A stretch of DNA of 64,000 bases from Chitinophagaceae bacterium (GCA_019638595.1 JAHBTJ010000008.1:124001-188000); one strand, 5' to 3'; positions 16,753 to 26,716 are shown, counted from the first letter of the stretch. Notes: generated from the sequence alone by a model not told the origin. Numbers and translations: made by a program.

Positions 16753-17298
16753 ATGAAAATTATTAAATCGACACTTCCTGACAAATCGTTACTTAACCAG
16801 ACCTATAAAAAATATGATTATGTTGACAGCTTTCAAGGTTTGATTATTGACAAAGAAAACAAACTAAGGTCAACAGACATCGGAAAAGCATTTTTTTCAT
16901 CAGCACCAAAGTGGATTGACACATTGATGAATTTAAGGAATAAAACAGTTTCTGTTTTTGGACTGAAAACACCGGGAAACATAGTTGACAGACAAATGAT
17001 TTTGAAGAATTTTAGGTGTGAAAAAGGAGAGCAAGTTGGACTATTCAGAATTTTCGACAAGACAGAAAATGAAATTATTTTAGGCGAGGACGATAAACAT
17101 TTGGATTTTAGAGTTTCACTATACTTAGACAAACCAAACATTGAACAAGTGGAAAAGAGACTGACAATCTCAACATCGGTAAATTTCAATAATTGGTTTG
17201 GCAGACTTTACTTTTTGCCTATCCGACCTTTTCACAGTTTGATTGTTCCGACAATGTTGAAAACAATAATCAAACAATTGAAAAAACAGAGCTTGTAA
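16753..17298 (+). CDS. DUF2867 domain protein
   Basis: The 181 residues follow the DUF2867 pattern: an N-terminal DYVDSFQGL-like region, then IGKAFFSSAPKWIDTLMNLR, LDFRVSLYL and the C-terminal FGRLYFLPIRPFHSLIVPTM. This last motif precedes a short amphipathic helix. The domain has no established biochemical role. It is cytosolic by sequence, with no signal peptide. The gene is AT-rich and stands alone, with 42 bases to the Sel1-repeat gene that follows on the same strand. Confidence 0.75.
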   Translation: MKIIKSTLPDKSLLNQTYKKYDYVDSFQGLIIDKENKLRSTDIGKAFFSSAPKWIDTLMNLRNKTVSVFGLKTPGNIVDRQMILKNFRCEKGEQVGLFRIFDKTENEIILGEDDKHLDFRVSLYLDKPNIEQVEKRLTISTSVNFNNWFGRLYFLPIRPFHSLIVPTMLKTIIKQLKKQSL

Positions 17299-17340
17299 TT
17301 TAAAGAGTGCTCTTGACAAAAACGGCAGGCAACAAACGGT

Positions 17341-17892
17341 TTGGCTATAATATCGACAGGACACAATCATTATAATAATTTCAAAGAATTTGAAGTGACA
17401 GAGCGCATTAGTAAAGCCGAACAGGAAAGACAATTCGCTTATGCTTACAATCTTGCTTTTAAAACAAAAGGAAAAAAGAAAAATTGGAATAACATATTTG
17501 CATCTTGGCACTTTGCAGCATTAAATGGACATACCCGTTCACAGTTTTATGTTGGAGTATGTTTTGACAATAGTTATGGCGTTAATAAAGATATAAAGAA
17601 AGCTTACGCATGGTATTTAAAAGCTGCCAAAAGTGGACATATGGAAAGTCAGTATAACATTGGCTTTTTTTATAAAGAGGGTGAAGTTGTAAAAAAGGAT
17701 TATAAAAAAGCAGTGTATTGGTACAAAAAAGCTGCACTCAAAAATGATGACAAAGCGTTATACAATCTCGGACTTTGTTACAAACATGGTGACGGAGTAA
17801 AACAATCTAATCGCTGGGCAAAATATTATTTTACAAAAGCAGCAGCGTTAGGACATAAATCAGCAAAAAAGGAATTGAAAGCCTTTAGATGA
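17341..17892 (+). CDS. Sel1-like repeat (TPR-related) protein
   Basis: This 183-residue protein has at least three Sel1-like repeats: GVNKDIKKAYAWYLKAAKSG, VVKKDYKKAVYWYKKAALKN and GVKQSNRWAKYYFTKAAALG. These form helical hairpins that usually mediate protein-protein contacts. There is no signal peptide. The frame opens with TTG at 17341, and no in-frame ATG occurs before the first repeats. The N-terminal IISTGHNHYNNFKEFEV region looks family-like, so a TTG start is plausible, though a decayed ATG is possible. The partner is unknown. Confidence 0.7.
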   Translation: MAIISTGHNHYNNFKEFEVTERISKAEQERQFAYAYNLAFKTKGKKKNWNNIFASWHFAALNGHTRSQFYVGVCFDNSYGVNKDIKKAYAWYLKAAKSGHMESQYNIGFFYKEGEVVKKDYKKAVYWYKKAALKNDDKALYNLGLCYKHGDGVKQSNRWAKYYFTKAAALGHKSAKKELKAFR

Positions 17893-18198
17893 CAAATCCA
17901 CAGTAGCGCGAGGCGGGCGGAACACAGAATACCGGCACATCGCCGCGATGATTCAACATTGCCTGTAATTGTATTTCAAAGCTTTCAGCACTTCTAACAA
18001 ATAAAATGCAACGTTGGAGTGTTTTCTACTGCCATCGTTTTATGAGCCACACTTTGGCTATCATTTTGCTGCTTTTTTCAGAAGAATGTCTTTGTAATAC
18101 AACCGCTACAGGCAATAAACTTTTGGCAGCAGGCGGAGCTATCAGCAATCAGCGAAGGTTGTCCGTTACACCTCATATCTTACGCCTTTAAAGGAAAT
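17893..18198. other. Non-coding stretch at the right end of the island
   Basis: About 300 bases contain no supported gene. A 61-codon frame at 18006-18191 has no recognisable domain and overlaps mixed-composition sequence. The GC-rich segment near 17905-17955 may be a remnant of a mobile or repeated element. Confidence 0.4.
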
Positions 18199-18232
18199 AG
18201 GGTTCCGAACCTTTTAAAAGGTTCGGAACCCT
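18199..18232. repeat. Perfect 34-bp palindrome
   Basis: The sequence from 18199 to 18232 is its own exact reverse complement (each arm reads AGGGTTCCGAACCTTTT). It lies 35 bases before the beta-helix gene. It has no U-tract, so it is not a canonical terminator. A cruciform, a binding site for a dimeric protein, or a dispersed genome repeat are the alternatives. Confidence 0.8.
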
Positions 18233-18267
18233 GAATAACAAACAAAATATTTCAGGTAACTTTAAGG

Positions 18268-19917
18268 ATGATCAAACATTTTCTCCTGTTATCGCTCTTT
18301 CTCACATGCCTGGCAGCAGGAGTATATGCTCAAACCGGAACTGAGCATCAAAACATAGTGATAACATCTCTAAAGAAAAAAAACGGGATACGCATAAATA
18401 AAACGGGGCAGCTACAGGTAAATGTATCACCCAAAGATGCTCAAAAATTCAACACCAGGGGATGGGTGCGCTATAGTGATTTCGGTGCGCGGGGCAACGG
18501 CAAAACCGACGATATCAATGCCATCGCCGCAACACATGCATTTGCCAATCTGCATAGCCTTTTAGTGAACGCAGATGAAGGAGCTACTTATTATATTGGA
18601 GGCAAAGAGCGCACGGCAGTAATACAGACCAACACCGATTTCGGCACCGCAAATTTTATTATTGATGATACGGAAGTGCAAAACCGGAATACGCCTGTTT
18701 TTGAAGTGAGTTCCGGGCTGGCGCCGTTTACACCGGAGGGAATAACATCGCTGCAGCGCAGCCAGGCAAAGCTTAATATCTCCCTGCCCGCAACCAGCCT
18801 GATCACCGTAACCAATACCGGGGTAAAACACTATATCCGGTTTGGTCCGAACCAGGATAACGGATCTGCTCAGACAGATATTTTTATTGCTGATAAAAAC
18901 GGCAATGTGGATATGAATGCTCCCATCATCTGGGATTTTAGCAATATTACGAATGTCACCGCTCTTCCCATTGACAAGGATACGCTGAGCATTACCGGCG
19001 GACGCTTCACCAGCATTGCCAATAAAGCGGAATCAAAGTACACCTATTACGCCCGCAATATTGTCATCCGGCGTTCAAATGTAGTAGTAGATGGGCTTGA
19101 ACACCGCATTACCGGCGAAGGAGATCATGGCGCTCCCTATGGCGGCTTCATCAATATCAGCAACTGCGCTTATGTAACGGTTAAGAACAGCATCCTCACC
19201 GGGCACAAAACATACCGCACCATTGGTTCGGCCGGCGAGCCTGTCTCTATGGGCACTTACGATATTTCTGTTAACCGTGCGCTTAATATATCGTTCGTGA
19301 ACTGCCGCCAAACGAACAGCATTAACGACAGCAGGTATTGGGGCATCATGGGCTCCAACTACTGTAAGAACCTCTTATACGACGCCTGTACCTTTTCCCG
19401 CTTTGATGCTCATAAGGGCGTTGCCAATGCTACCATCCGCAACTCCGTGTTGGGGCACATGGGCATCAATGCCATTGGCAGCGGCACGTTAACCGTTGAA
19501 AACACTACCATCCATGGAAGAAGCATCGTTAACCTGCGCTCCGATTACGGCAGCACCTGGCAGGGAACTTTCATTATACGCAACTGCATTTTAATACCGC
19601 CGGCAGTTCAGCCAACCGTCGCCCTCATCAACGGAGCGTATTCCGGCCTCCATGATTTTGGATACACCTGTTATATGCCCGAACGCATCACTATTGAAAA
19701 CCTTACCATTGACGATTCCGCCCATCCGGCAGGTTATGAAGGTCCGGTTATTTTCGCCAACTTCAATCCCCAAAATACAGATAGCTCTTACCAGGAAAAA
19801 TTTCCTTATGTAATAACCAGGGAAGTTATCATCAGGAATGTTACCACATCCGGCAGTAAGGCGCTAAGGCTCAGCAGTAACCCTTTTATGTTCAGGAATG
19901 TAAAAGTAAGCAGGTGA
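18268..19917 (+). CDS. Secreted right-handed beta-helix (pectate-lyase-like) protein
   Basis: The 549-residue protein has a signal peptide (MIKHFLLLSLFLTCLAAGVY, cleavage near AQT). After about 50 residues comes VRYSDFGARGNGKTDDINAI, the hallmark entry motif of GH28 and pectate-lyase-3 superfamily beta-helices. The rest is a ladder of short repeats such as VIRRSNVVVDGLEHRI, INISNCAYVTVKNSIL and TIRNSVLGHMGI. No confident catalytic triad can be assigned, so it may be a polysaccharide lyase, a hydrolase or a non-catalytic glycan-binding protein. It is probably exported to the periplasm or cell surface. It appears monocistronic. Confidence 0.8.
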   Translation: MIKHFLLLSLFLTCLAAGVYAQTGTEHQNIVITSLKKKNGIRINKTGQLQVNVSPKDAQKFNTRGWVRYSDFGARGNGKTDDINAIAATHAFANLHSLLVNADEGATYYIGGKERTAVIQTNTDFGTANFIIDDTEVQNRNTPVFEVSSGLAPFTPEGITSLQRSQAKLNISLPATSLITVTNTGVKHYIRFGPNQDNGSAQTDIFIADKNGNVDMNAPIIWDFSNITNVTALPIDKDTLSITGGRFTSIANKAESKYTYYARNIVIRRSNVVVDGLEHRITGEGDHGAPYGGFINISNCAYVTVKNSILTGHKTYRTIGSAGEPVSMGTYDISVNRALNISFVNCRQTNSINDSRYWGIMGSNYCKNLLYDACTFSRFDAHKGVANATIRNSVLGHMGINAIGSGTLTVENTTIHGRSIVNLRSDYGSTWQGTFIIRNCILIPPAVQPTVALINGAYSGLHDFGYTCYMPERITIENLTIDDSAHPAGYEGPVIFANFNPQNTDSSYQEKFPYVITREVIIRNVTTSGSKALRLSSNPFMFRNVKVSR

Positions 19918-19957
19918 AAAGGACGCGTTTACTTTCGGTGAGAGGAGCAGTTCTATA

Positions 19958-19990
19958 ACAATATGGGAATATAATATTGTGGATTTTTTA
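19958..19990 (+). terminator. Weak hairpin terminator after the beta-helix gene
   Basis: The arms acaatat (19958-19964) and atattgt (19974-19980) form a 7-bp stem, followed by ggatttttt. The stem is AT-rich, so the terminator is weak. It lies between two convergent genes. Confidence 0.4.
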
Positions 19991-20043
19991 GCCACAGGCA
20001 GGCATAAAGCATATACCGTTATATCAAAGCAACAAGATACCGC

Positions 20044-21378
20044 TTACCGCAACAAAGGGAAATCGAGTGTAAAAACAGACCCACGCCCAACGGCGCTTTC
20101 TGCTTTTATTTTTCCCTTATGTGCATCTACCATCGCTTTTACATAGCTCAATCCAAGGCCAAAGCCTTTAACATTGTGTATATTGCCCGTATGGGCGCGG
20201 TAAAATTTTTCAAATATACGGTTCACCGTTTCCCGGTTCATGCCTATGCCATTATCTTCAATGCGTATTCTTATATGATTGCCTACGTTCACGGTAGAAA
20301 TATGTATCTGGAGCCCGCTGTCTTTCGAATATTTGATAGCGTTATCAACCAGGTTACTCAGCAAATTAGTAAAATGAACTTCATCGGCTTCTATTACATC
20401 GTTCTGCGCGTTCAGCAACACAGTAGCTTTTCCCTGCTTATCTTCCAGTTGCAATTGAAAGTTGTCCATAACGCCGTTTATTACGTCATGCACATGGTGC
20501 GCCTTAAAATTCAGCTGCACATCCTGTTTATCAAGCAAAGCGGCCTGTAAAATGGTTTCTACCTGCTTATTCATCCGCTTGTTCTCATCCTTTATAATGC
20601 CGCTGAAGTATGCCATCTTTTCTTTATTCTGCAATACCTTTTCATTTTTCAGCGCGTCTACCGCCAGTGAAATAGTAGCTAACGGGGTTTTGAACTCATG
20701 CGTCATGTTATTGATAAAATCACTCTTTATCTCACTTAATTTTTTCTGCCGCAGCATCGTGCTCACCGTTACAAAAAATGCGGTAGAGATGATCAATGTA
20801 AACAAAACAGATCCCGCGATCATCCAGCTTAAAGAAGGAAGCAGGATGGTTTTAACATTTGGTACCAGCACCCACAATTCTTCATCGGCAACCAACCCTT
20901 CCGCAAAGCTGCCGCCCGGCGCTGACAGCGGGAACCAGAAAGCGCGGTTACGCACGGTATCGGCCAACAACCTGGTAAAGTTAACCGTTTGCATTTCGTA
21001 ATTGTTGCCAACATTACGGCGATTGAGTATGGCAAATTCAAACTGGGTATTTTTAAGCCCGTATTTCTGGAACGATTTTTTAAGCTTTTCGTAGATCTGG
21101 GTGGGATTATACCGTTGCGCAACGGTTGGTGGCTTCAATAGCTGGAGCAACTGATCGGAAGGCCATTCAGGATATAATTTAGGAGAGCCCATAGCGGGAA
21201 ACTTGCCCTTTTGTTCCGCTATTTCTCCTCCTACTTCCACAATAGCGAACTGGATGTTTTGCTCAATATCTTCCGTTTTCAGCTTAATAGCATTCTTGAT
21301 CAGCATCACCTGTACGATGACAATGCCGATAAGCGAAAGAGAAATAAGAATAATGATCAGTACGTAGATTTTCTTCAT
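20044..21378 (-). CDS. Sensor histidine kinase (orphan)
   Basis: This is a 444-residue membrane kinase. It has an N-terminal transmembrane helix (about residues 4-27), a periplasmic sensor region of about 140 residues, and a second helix (LSWMIAGSVLFTLIISTAFF). The HisKA H-box MTHEFKTPLATISLAVDALK follows, then a HATPase domain with an N-box (LLSNLVDNAIKYS), G1 (IRIEDNGIGMN) and G2 (HNVKGFGLGLSYVKAMVDAH). No response regulator is adjacent, unlike the pair at 53958-56102, so its partner must be encoded elsewhere. It converges on the beta-helix gene. The signal it senses is unknown. Confidence 0.92.
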   Translation of the reverse strand: MKKIYVLIIILISLSLIGIVIVQVMLIKNAIKLKTEDIEQNIQFAIVEVGGEIAEQKGKFPAMGSPKLYPEWPSDQLLQLLKPPTVAQRYNPTQIYEKLKKSFQKYGLKNTQFEFAILNRRNVGNNYEMQTVNFTRLLADTVRNRAFWFPLSAPGGSFAEGLVADEELWVLVPNVKTILLPSLSWMIAGSVLFTLIISTAFFVTVSTMLRQKKLSEIKSDFINNMTHEFKTPLATISLAVDALKNEKVLQNKEKMAYFSGIIKDENKRMNKQVETILQAALLDKQDVQLNFKAHHVHDVINGVMDNFQLQLEDKQGKATVLLNAQNDVIEADEVHFTNLLSNLVDNAIKYSKDSGLQIHISTVNVGNHIRIRIEDNGIGMNRETVNRIFEKFYRAHTGNIHNVKGFGLGLSYVKAMVDAHKGKIKAESAVGRGSVFTLDFPLLR

Positions 21379-21547
21379 CCGTAATCAAAATTACTTTTAT
21401 ATAACCGCTGATGCCCCGGGCACAGGGTATTTAACGAAGTTTTATACATAGGAAGATATACATAAGGAGAAGGTTTAGCGTAGGCAATTATACAAAAAAC
21501 CGCAGATATTAATTGCCGTTCAGGATTTTCTATATTAACTTAGGATC

Positions 21548-22099
21548 ATGCATAAGCTGTCAGCCGGAACATTATTAATTGCAGAACCGTTCCTGAAAGA
21601 TCCTCATTTTATGAGAACCGTGGTATTGTTGTGCGAGCACCAGGACGAAGGCAGCCTGGGCTTTGTGCTGAACAAAGGCTTAAAACACACGGTAGATGAG
21701 CTGCTTCCTGAATTAGAAGGCATTAAAATTCCTGTGTTTGTGGGCGGGCCTGTTCAGGCAGATACCCTGCATTTCCTGCATACCTGCCCGGAACAGATAC
21801 CGGGCGGAGTGGAGGTAATTGACGGTATTTACTGGGGTGGAGATTTTGAACTGGCAAAATCATTGCTGCAAAAGAACCTGCTTGATCACAAAAAGATCAG
21901 GTTTTATATCGGCTATTCGGGCTGGGGAAGCCGGCAACTGGATGATGAAATGAAAGGAAAAAGCTGGATAACCGCGCAGGCTAAAAAAAGCATTGTTTTT
22001 CATCGCAGTCCCAACGATATATGGAAAGACTCGCTGAAGCTATTGGGAGACGACTATGCTATGATGAGCAACTTCCCTACCGATCCGCAGTTGAACTAA
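21548..22099 (+). CDS. YqgE/AlgH family protein (UPF0301)
   Basis: This 183-residue protein has the UPF0301 signatures: LSAGTLLIAEPFLKDPHFMR at the N-terminus, then VVLLCEHQDEGSLGFVLNK, VFVGGPVQADTLHFLHT and FYIGYSGWGSRQLDDEMKGK. Homologues are widespread. AlgH has been linked to alginate regulation in Pseudomonas, but the molecular function is unresolved. The gene is monocistronic here, divergent from the histidine kinase upstream. Confidence 0.93.
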   Translation: MHKLSAGTLLIAEPFLKDPHFMRTVVLLCEHQDEGSLGFVLNKGLKHTVDELLPELEGIKIPVFVGGPVQADTLHFLHTCPEQIPGGVEVIDGIYWGGDFELAKSLLQKNLLDHKKIRFYIGYSGWGSRQLDDEMKGKSWITAQAKKSIVFHRSPNDIWKDSLKLLGDDYAMMSNFPTDPQLN

Positions 22100-22407
22100 C
22101 GCCCAAACTACTTGTAACAAAGCACAGGCAGGCAGCCCGCCTTAGGTCATATTGAATCAAATGCATGTTGCATTAAACTATACCCGAAATGACGGAATCC
22201 GCAACCGTTATTTCGAACCTTCCCACAGGTTGTATTGGATTAAAAGCATGTCGCGACCAGTGAGAAATCTGTTGGGCAGAGCTAAGAAAACCGATAAGGT
22301 TTGCCGGGGTAGCATTGCAGCGCTGCAAGCCTTATCGGTTTATCCGCCACAGATGCCAAACAGATTTACCTTCGGTGAGAATAGTTCTCCCTCGCAAAAG
22401 TTGCATA
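22100..22407. other. Intergenic stretch with a long stem-loop
   Basis: This 308-base spacer separates the convergent yqgE and hom genes. It contains gaccagtgagaaatctgttg, reminiscent of dispersed Bacteroidota intergenic repeats. It also has an inverted repeat, with arms aaaccgataaggtttgc (22288-22304) and gcaagccttatcggttt (22325-22341) mismatched at one position. The loop contains the small palindrome gcagcgctgc (22317-22326). No gene is supported. Confidence 0.5.
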
Positions 22408-23664
22408 TTAATCCAGTATTCCCGCCAGTTCCAGGCTCTTCTTTTTCAATTTCCTGATCTCAATATCTTCAATAATAGCATCGGGAGAAAGGATCAGCGA
22501 AACATTGTTTTCCTTCCACCAGGCGCTGTTTTTCAATTGCTCAAAATGCAAAACCCCCACAAGGTATTTACGTTCGCCGGCGTGCCACTCCTCTATCCAT
22601 TCAAATTTATCGCGGGGCACATGTTTCCAATCGTCGAAGCTAACATAGGTACGAACGTAAAAGTCGTTGGTAAGCTCCTGTGGTTTATGATAATACAGCT
22701 TTTTATACTCGTAACGATATTGATATCGCAGTGCCGAAATATCGCTCAATACTGCGGAAGCGGTAGGAAAGCTTCCGGCCCCTTTTCCATAAAAGAATTG
22801 TTTATCGGCAAAGCTGCTTTCAATGACTACTCCGTTGAACTCGTTTTTCACAAAAGCCAGCGGATCTTCGTGCGGCACAAACTGCGGCAATACGAACGCG
22901 GCAACTTTACCGTTATGCAGCTTTTTAGCCTGCGCTACCAGCTTTATCTCATGATTTTTCTCTTTCGCTACCGAGGCATCGCTGAGCTTAATGTTCTGAA
23001 TACCGTTAAATACAATATTTTCCGGCTTTTCAACAATGCCATATGCGTGAGTCAATAAAAACGTCCATTTGTTCAAAGCATCCCAGCCATCCACATCCAG
23101 GGAAGGATCGGCCTCCGCAAAGCCCAGTTGCTGGGCCAGGATCAATGCCTGTTTAAAGTCGAGCTTGTCTTCAAACATTTTGGTAAGGATGAAATTGGTA
23201 GAGCCGTTTACAATGGCCCTGATGGAATGCAACAGGTCATTGTCGTAATATTCCTCCAGGTTGCGTATTACCGGGATAGAAGCGCATGCGGCTGATTCGC
23301 ACAAAAAAGGCTGGCCATACTTTTTTTGCAGCTCCAGTATTTCGGTTAAATGTTCGGCGATCATTTTTTTACTGGCGCTTACTACCGCTTTTCCATTTTT
23401 TAGAGCGGTAGAGGCTATTTCAAAAGCCGCTTCCGATTCATTGATCACTTCTACAATTACATTGATATCCGGATCATTGAGCAAAGTATAGCGGTCGGTT
23501 GTGAATAACGATGCCGGCGCATTCCTTTTTTTGGTAGGGTCTTTTATACAAACCTTTACAATATTTGCCTGTAGCGAAGGGGTTTGTTCCAATACCTTGT
23601 ATAAACCTTCTCCTACTACTCCAAACCCAAATAAGCCTATATTCAACTGCTTGTGTGCATCCAT
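22408..23664 (-). CDS. hom: Homoserine dehydrogenase
   Basis: This enzyme reduces aspartate semialdehyde to homoserine, the branch point to methionine and threonine. The Rossmann motif GLFGFGVVGEGLYKVLE is at about residues 10-26. The catalytic region contains VNGSTNFILTKMFE, FAEADPSLDVDGWDALNKW and FYGKGAGSFPTASAVLSDI, all conserved in the family. The length of 418 residues without a C-terminal ACT domain indicates a short form that may lack threonine feedback. It begins 5 bases after the metX stop, so the two are co-transcribed and homoserine is fed directly to MetX. Confidence 0.95.
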   Translation of the reverse strand: MDAHKQLNIGLFGFGVVGEGLYKVLEQTPSLQANIVKVCIKDPTKKRNAPASLFTTDRYTLLNDPDINVIVEVINESEAAFEIASTALKNGKAVVSASKKMIAEHLTEILELQKKYGQPFLCESAACASIPVIRNLEEYYDNDLLHSIRAIVNGSTNFILTKMFEDKLDFKQALILAQQLGFAEADPSLDVDGWDALNKWTFLLTHAYGIVEKPENIVFNGIQNIKLSDASVAKEKNHEIKLVAQAKKLHNGKVAAFVLPQFVPHEDPLAFVKNEFNGVVIESSFADKQFFYGKGAGSFPTASAVLSDISALRYQYRYEYKKLYYHKPQELTNDFYVRTYVSFDDWKHVPRDKFEWIEEWHAGERKYLVGVLHFEQLKNSAWWKENNVSLILSPDAIIEDIEIRKLKKKSLELAGILD

Positions 23665-23669
23665 ATTAT

Positions 23670-24737
23670 TTACTGGTTTACTAATTTTAAATAACTGATA
23701 TTATCTGCTTTCACAAAATCCTTAAGCAGGCGCTCTATCTTTTCATATTCCAGCAAAAAGCCATCGTGCCCGTAAAGCGAGTCTATCAAATGATATTCCG
23801 CGCCATTGATATGAGCGGCTATTTTTTCCTGCTCCACGGGTGGAAAAAGCAGGTCGTTGGTAATACCAACGATCAGTGCTTTTGAACGGATGCGCCCCAG
23901 GGCATGTTCAATGGAATGCCGGTCGCGTCCCACATCGTGCGCGTCCATAGCCTGGCTTAGCCTGAAGTAGCTAAAAGCATTAAACCGCTTGGCAAGCTTT
24001 TCGCCCTGGTAACGCTGGTAACTTTCCGCTGCCTCTCCTCCAAAAGGGTGCAGCACCGGCCAGGCAGTTTTTTTATCACGCGGCTGCGTAATATTATATG
24101 TATGGTAGTTACGGTAGCTAAGCAAAGCTATGCTTCTCGCAGCCATCAACCCTTTAAGGCCGGCCTCAGGCATCCGTTTATTCCAGGTACTGTCTGTTTC
24201 AATACACATGCGCTGAGAAGCGTTAAAGGCAACTCCCCAGGGCGAATGCTGCGCATTGGTAGCCAGTGCTATAATATGATCGAACAAGCCGGGTTCTTCA
24301 ATAGCCCATTCAAGCAACTGCTGGCCTCCCATAGATCCGCCAATACCAACATGGATTTTTTCGATCCCCAAATGTTCTTTCAGCGGTATATAGGCACGTA
24401 TCATATCGCGGGTAGTAAACAAGGGAAAATCGTGATACCACCTTTCTTTGGTTTCAGGATTTACTTCCAGCGGCCCAATGCTGCCGTAACAACTGCCAGG
24501 TATGTTTACACATATAATAAAATGCTTTGCGGGGTCAAAGAACTTCCCTTCGCCCACCAAACCCGGCCACCAGTCTGCCGGGTTACTATTGGCAGTAAGC
24601 GCGTGAAAAACCCACACCACGTTGTCCTTACGGGTATTCAGCTTTCCTAAGGTTGTATAGGCAAGATGGTAAGCGGGAACAGTGGCGCCACTTTCCAGTG
24701 TAAATGTCTTATTATGTGTATAAACCTGGGTGGACAT
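23670..24737 (-). CDS. metX: Homoserine O-acetyltransferase MetX
   Basis: MetX acetylates homoserine with acetyl-CoA; MetY upstream then uses the product with sulfide. It is an alpha/beta-hydrolase fold enzyme. The nucleophile elbow is GIGGSMGGQQLLEW, the Asp region is VGITNDLLFPPVEQ and the His is in LYGHDGFLLEY. The frame extends to 24785, but those codons run into a strong minus-strand terminator hairpin (24771-24807). The ATG at 24737 (MSTQVYTHNKTF) lies downstream of it and fits the family N-terminus, giving 355 residues. Confidence 0.94.
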   Translation of the reverse strand: MSTQVYTHNKTFTLESGATVPAYHLAYTTLGKLNTRKDNVVWVFHALTANSNPADWWPGLVGEGKFFDPAKHFIICVNIPGSCYGSIGPLEVNPETKERWYHDFPLFTTRDMIRAYIPLKEHLGIEKIHVGIGGSMGGQQLLEWAIEEPGLFDHIIALATNAQHSPWGVAFNASQRMCIETDSTWNKRMPEAGLKGLMAARSIALLSYRNYHTYNITQPRDKKTAWPVLHPFGGEAAESYQRYQGEKLAKRFNAFSYFRLSQAMDAHDVGRDRHSIEHALGRIRSKALIVGITNDLLFPPVEQEKIAAHINGAEYHLIDSLYGHDGFLLEYEKIERLLKDFVKADNISYLKLVNQ

Positions 24738-24770
24738 TGATAACAACATTTCCGGTGAAATACAGGCATC

Positions 24771-24807
24771 AAAAAAGAGACGCAAAATTAAGCTTTCGCG
24801 TCTCTTT
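24771..24807 (-). terminator. Intrinsic terminator between metY and metX
   Basis: On the minus strand a 10-bp perfect stem (aaagagacgc at 24774-24783 pairs with gcgtctcttt at 24798-24807) is followed by a T-run covering 24776-24771. It sits directly after the metY stop. It should reduce or uncouple transcription of metX-hom from metY. Confidence 0.8.
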
Positions 24808-24813
24808 CAGTTG

Positions 24814-26444
<1,631 letters not shown>

Positions 26445-26478
26445 TAAAAAAACTCTTCCGACAGGTCATCGGAAGAGC
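26445..26478 (-). terminator. Intrinsic terminator downstream of the SAM riboswitch
   Basis: On the minus strand CTCTTCCGA and TCGGAAGAG form a 9-bp stem with a short loop, followed by seven T residues (26452-26446). It lies 46 bases after the riboswitch P1 stem. It is the probable expression platform: with SAM bound, transcription should stop here. Confidence 0.8.
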
Positions 26479-26523
26479 TTAGTACTTTATTTTATTTTTT
26501 ACTTATTCCAGCTTTTCTTCTGA

Positions 26524-26638
26524 CTTATCTGTCACGCTTGCTGCGTGATGGAATTGGCACCTTGCTTTACAATGCAAACGTTTGTAAAACAGGTTGCCAA
26601 GGCTTCATCGGGCCATTCCCTCTGCCTTTCTTGATAAG
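26524..26638 (-). ncRNA. SAM-I riboswitch (S-box) of metY
   Basis: The minus strand matches the SAM-I consensus throughout. P1 is formed by CTTATCAAGA (26638-26629) with AGATAAG (26530-26524). The core reads AGGCAGAGGGAATGGCCCGA, then TGAAGCCTTGGCAACC. AAGGTGCCAATTCCA follows, and P4 is CACGC..GCGTG. The kink-turn, pseudoknot and ligand-binding segments are all recognisable. It is a transcription-attenuating sensor of S-adenosylmethionine in other bacteria, and a terminator lies downstream here. It should turn off metY, and perhaps metX-hom by read-through, when SAM is plentiful. Confidence 0.97.
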
Positions 26639-26658
26639 TATGTATTAAAGAACTGGCG

Positions 26659-26691
26659 CAAAGGTAATAGTAAAATCTGTTAATAATCAAA
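26659..26691 (-). promoter_or_regulatory. Promoter of the metY riboswitch transcript
   Basis: On the minus strand TTTG (26691-26688) and TACCTTTG (26666-26659) are 21 bases apart, close to the Bacteroidota pattern TTTG-N19-21-TAnnTTTG. Transcription would start near 26653, about 15 bases before the riboswitch P1 stem. This fits a transcript starting with the riboswitch. Confidence 0.7.
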
Positions 26692-26716
26692 AAAAATCAA
26701 AATTGTTCAGGCAAAC

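Noticed and set aside
18006-18191. 61-codon plus-strand frame before the beta-helix gene
   Set aside because: It has no recognisable domain or homology pattern and its composition is not gene-like. The stretch looks like decayed intergenic sequence.
22152-22457. 101-codon plus-strand frame after yqgE
   Set aside because: It covers a stem-loop and repeat-like sequence and runs antisense into the end of hom. Basic, Ser/Pro-rich translation without a domain.
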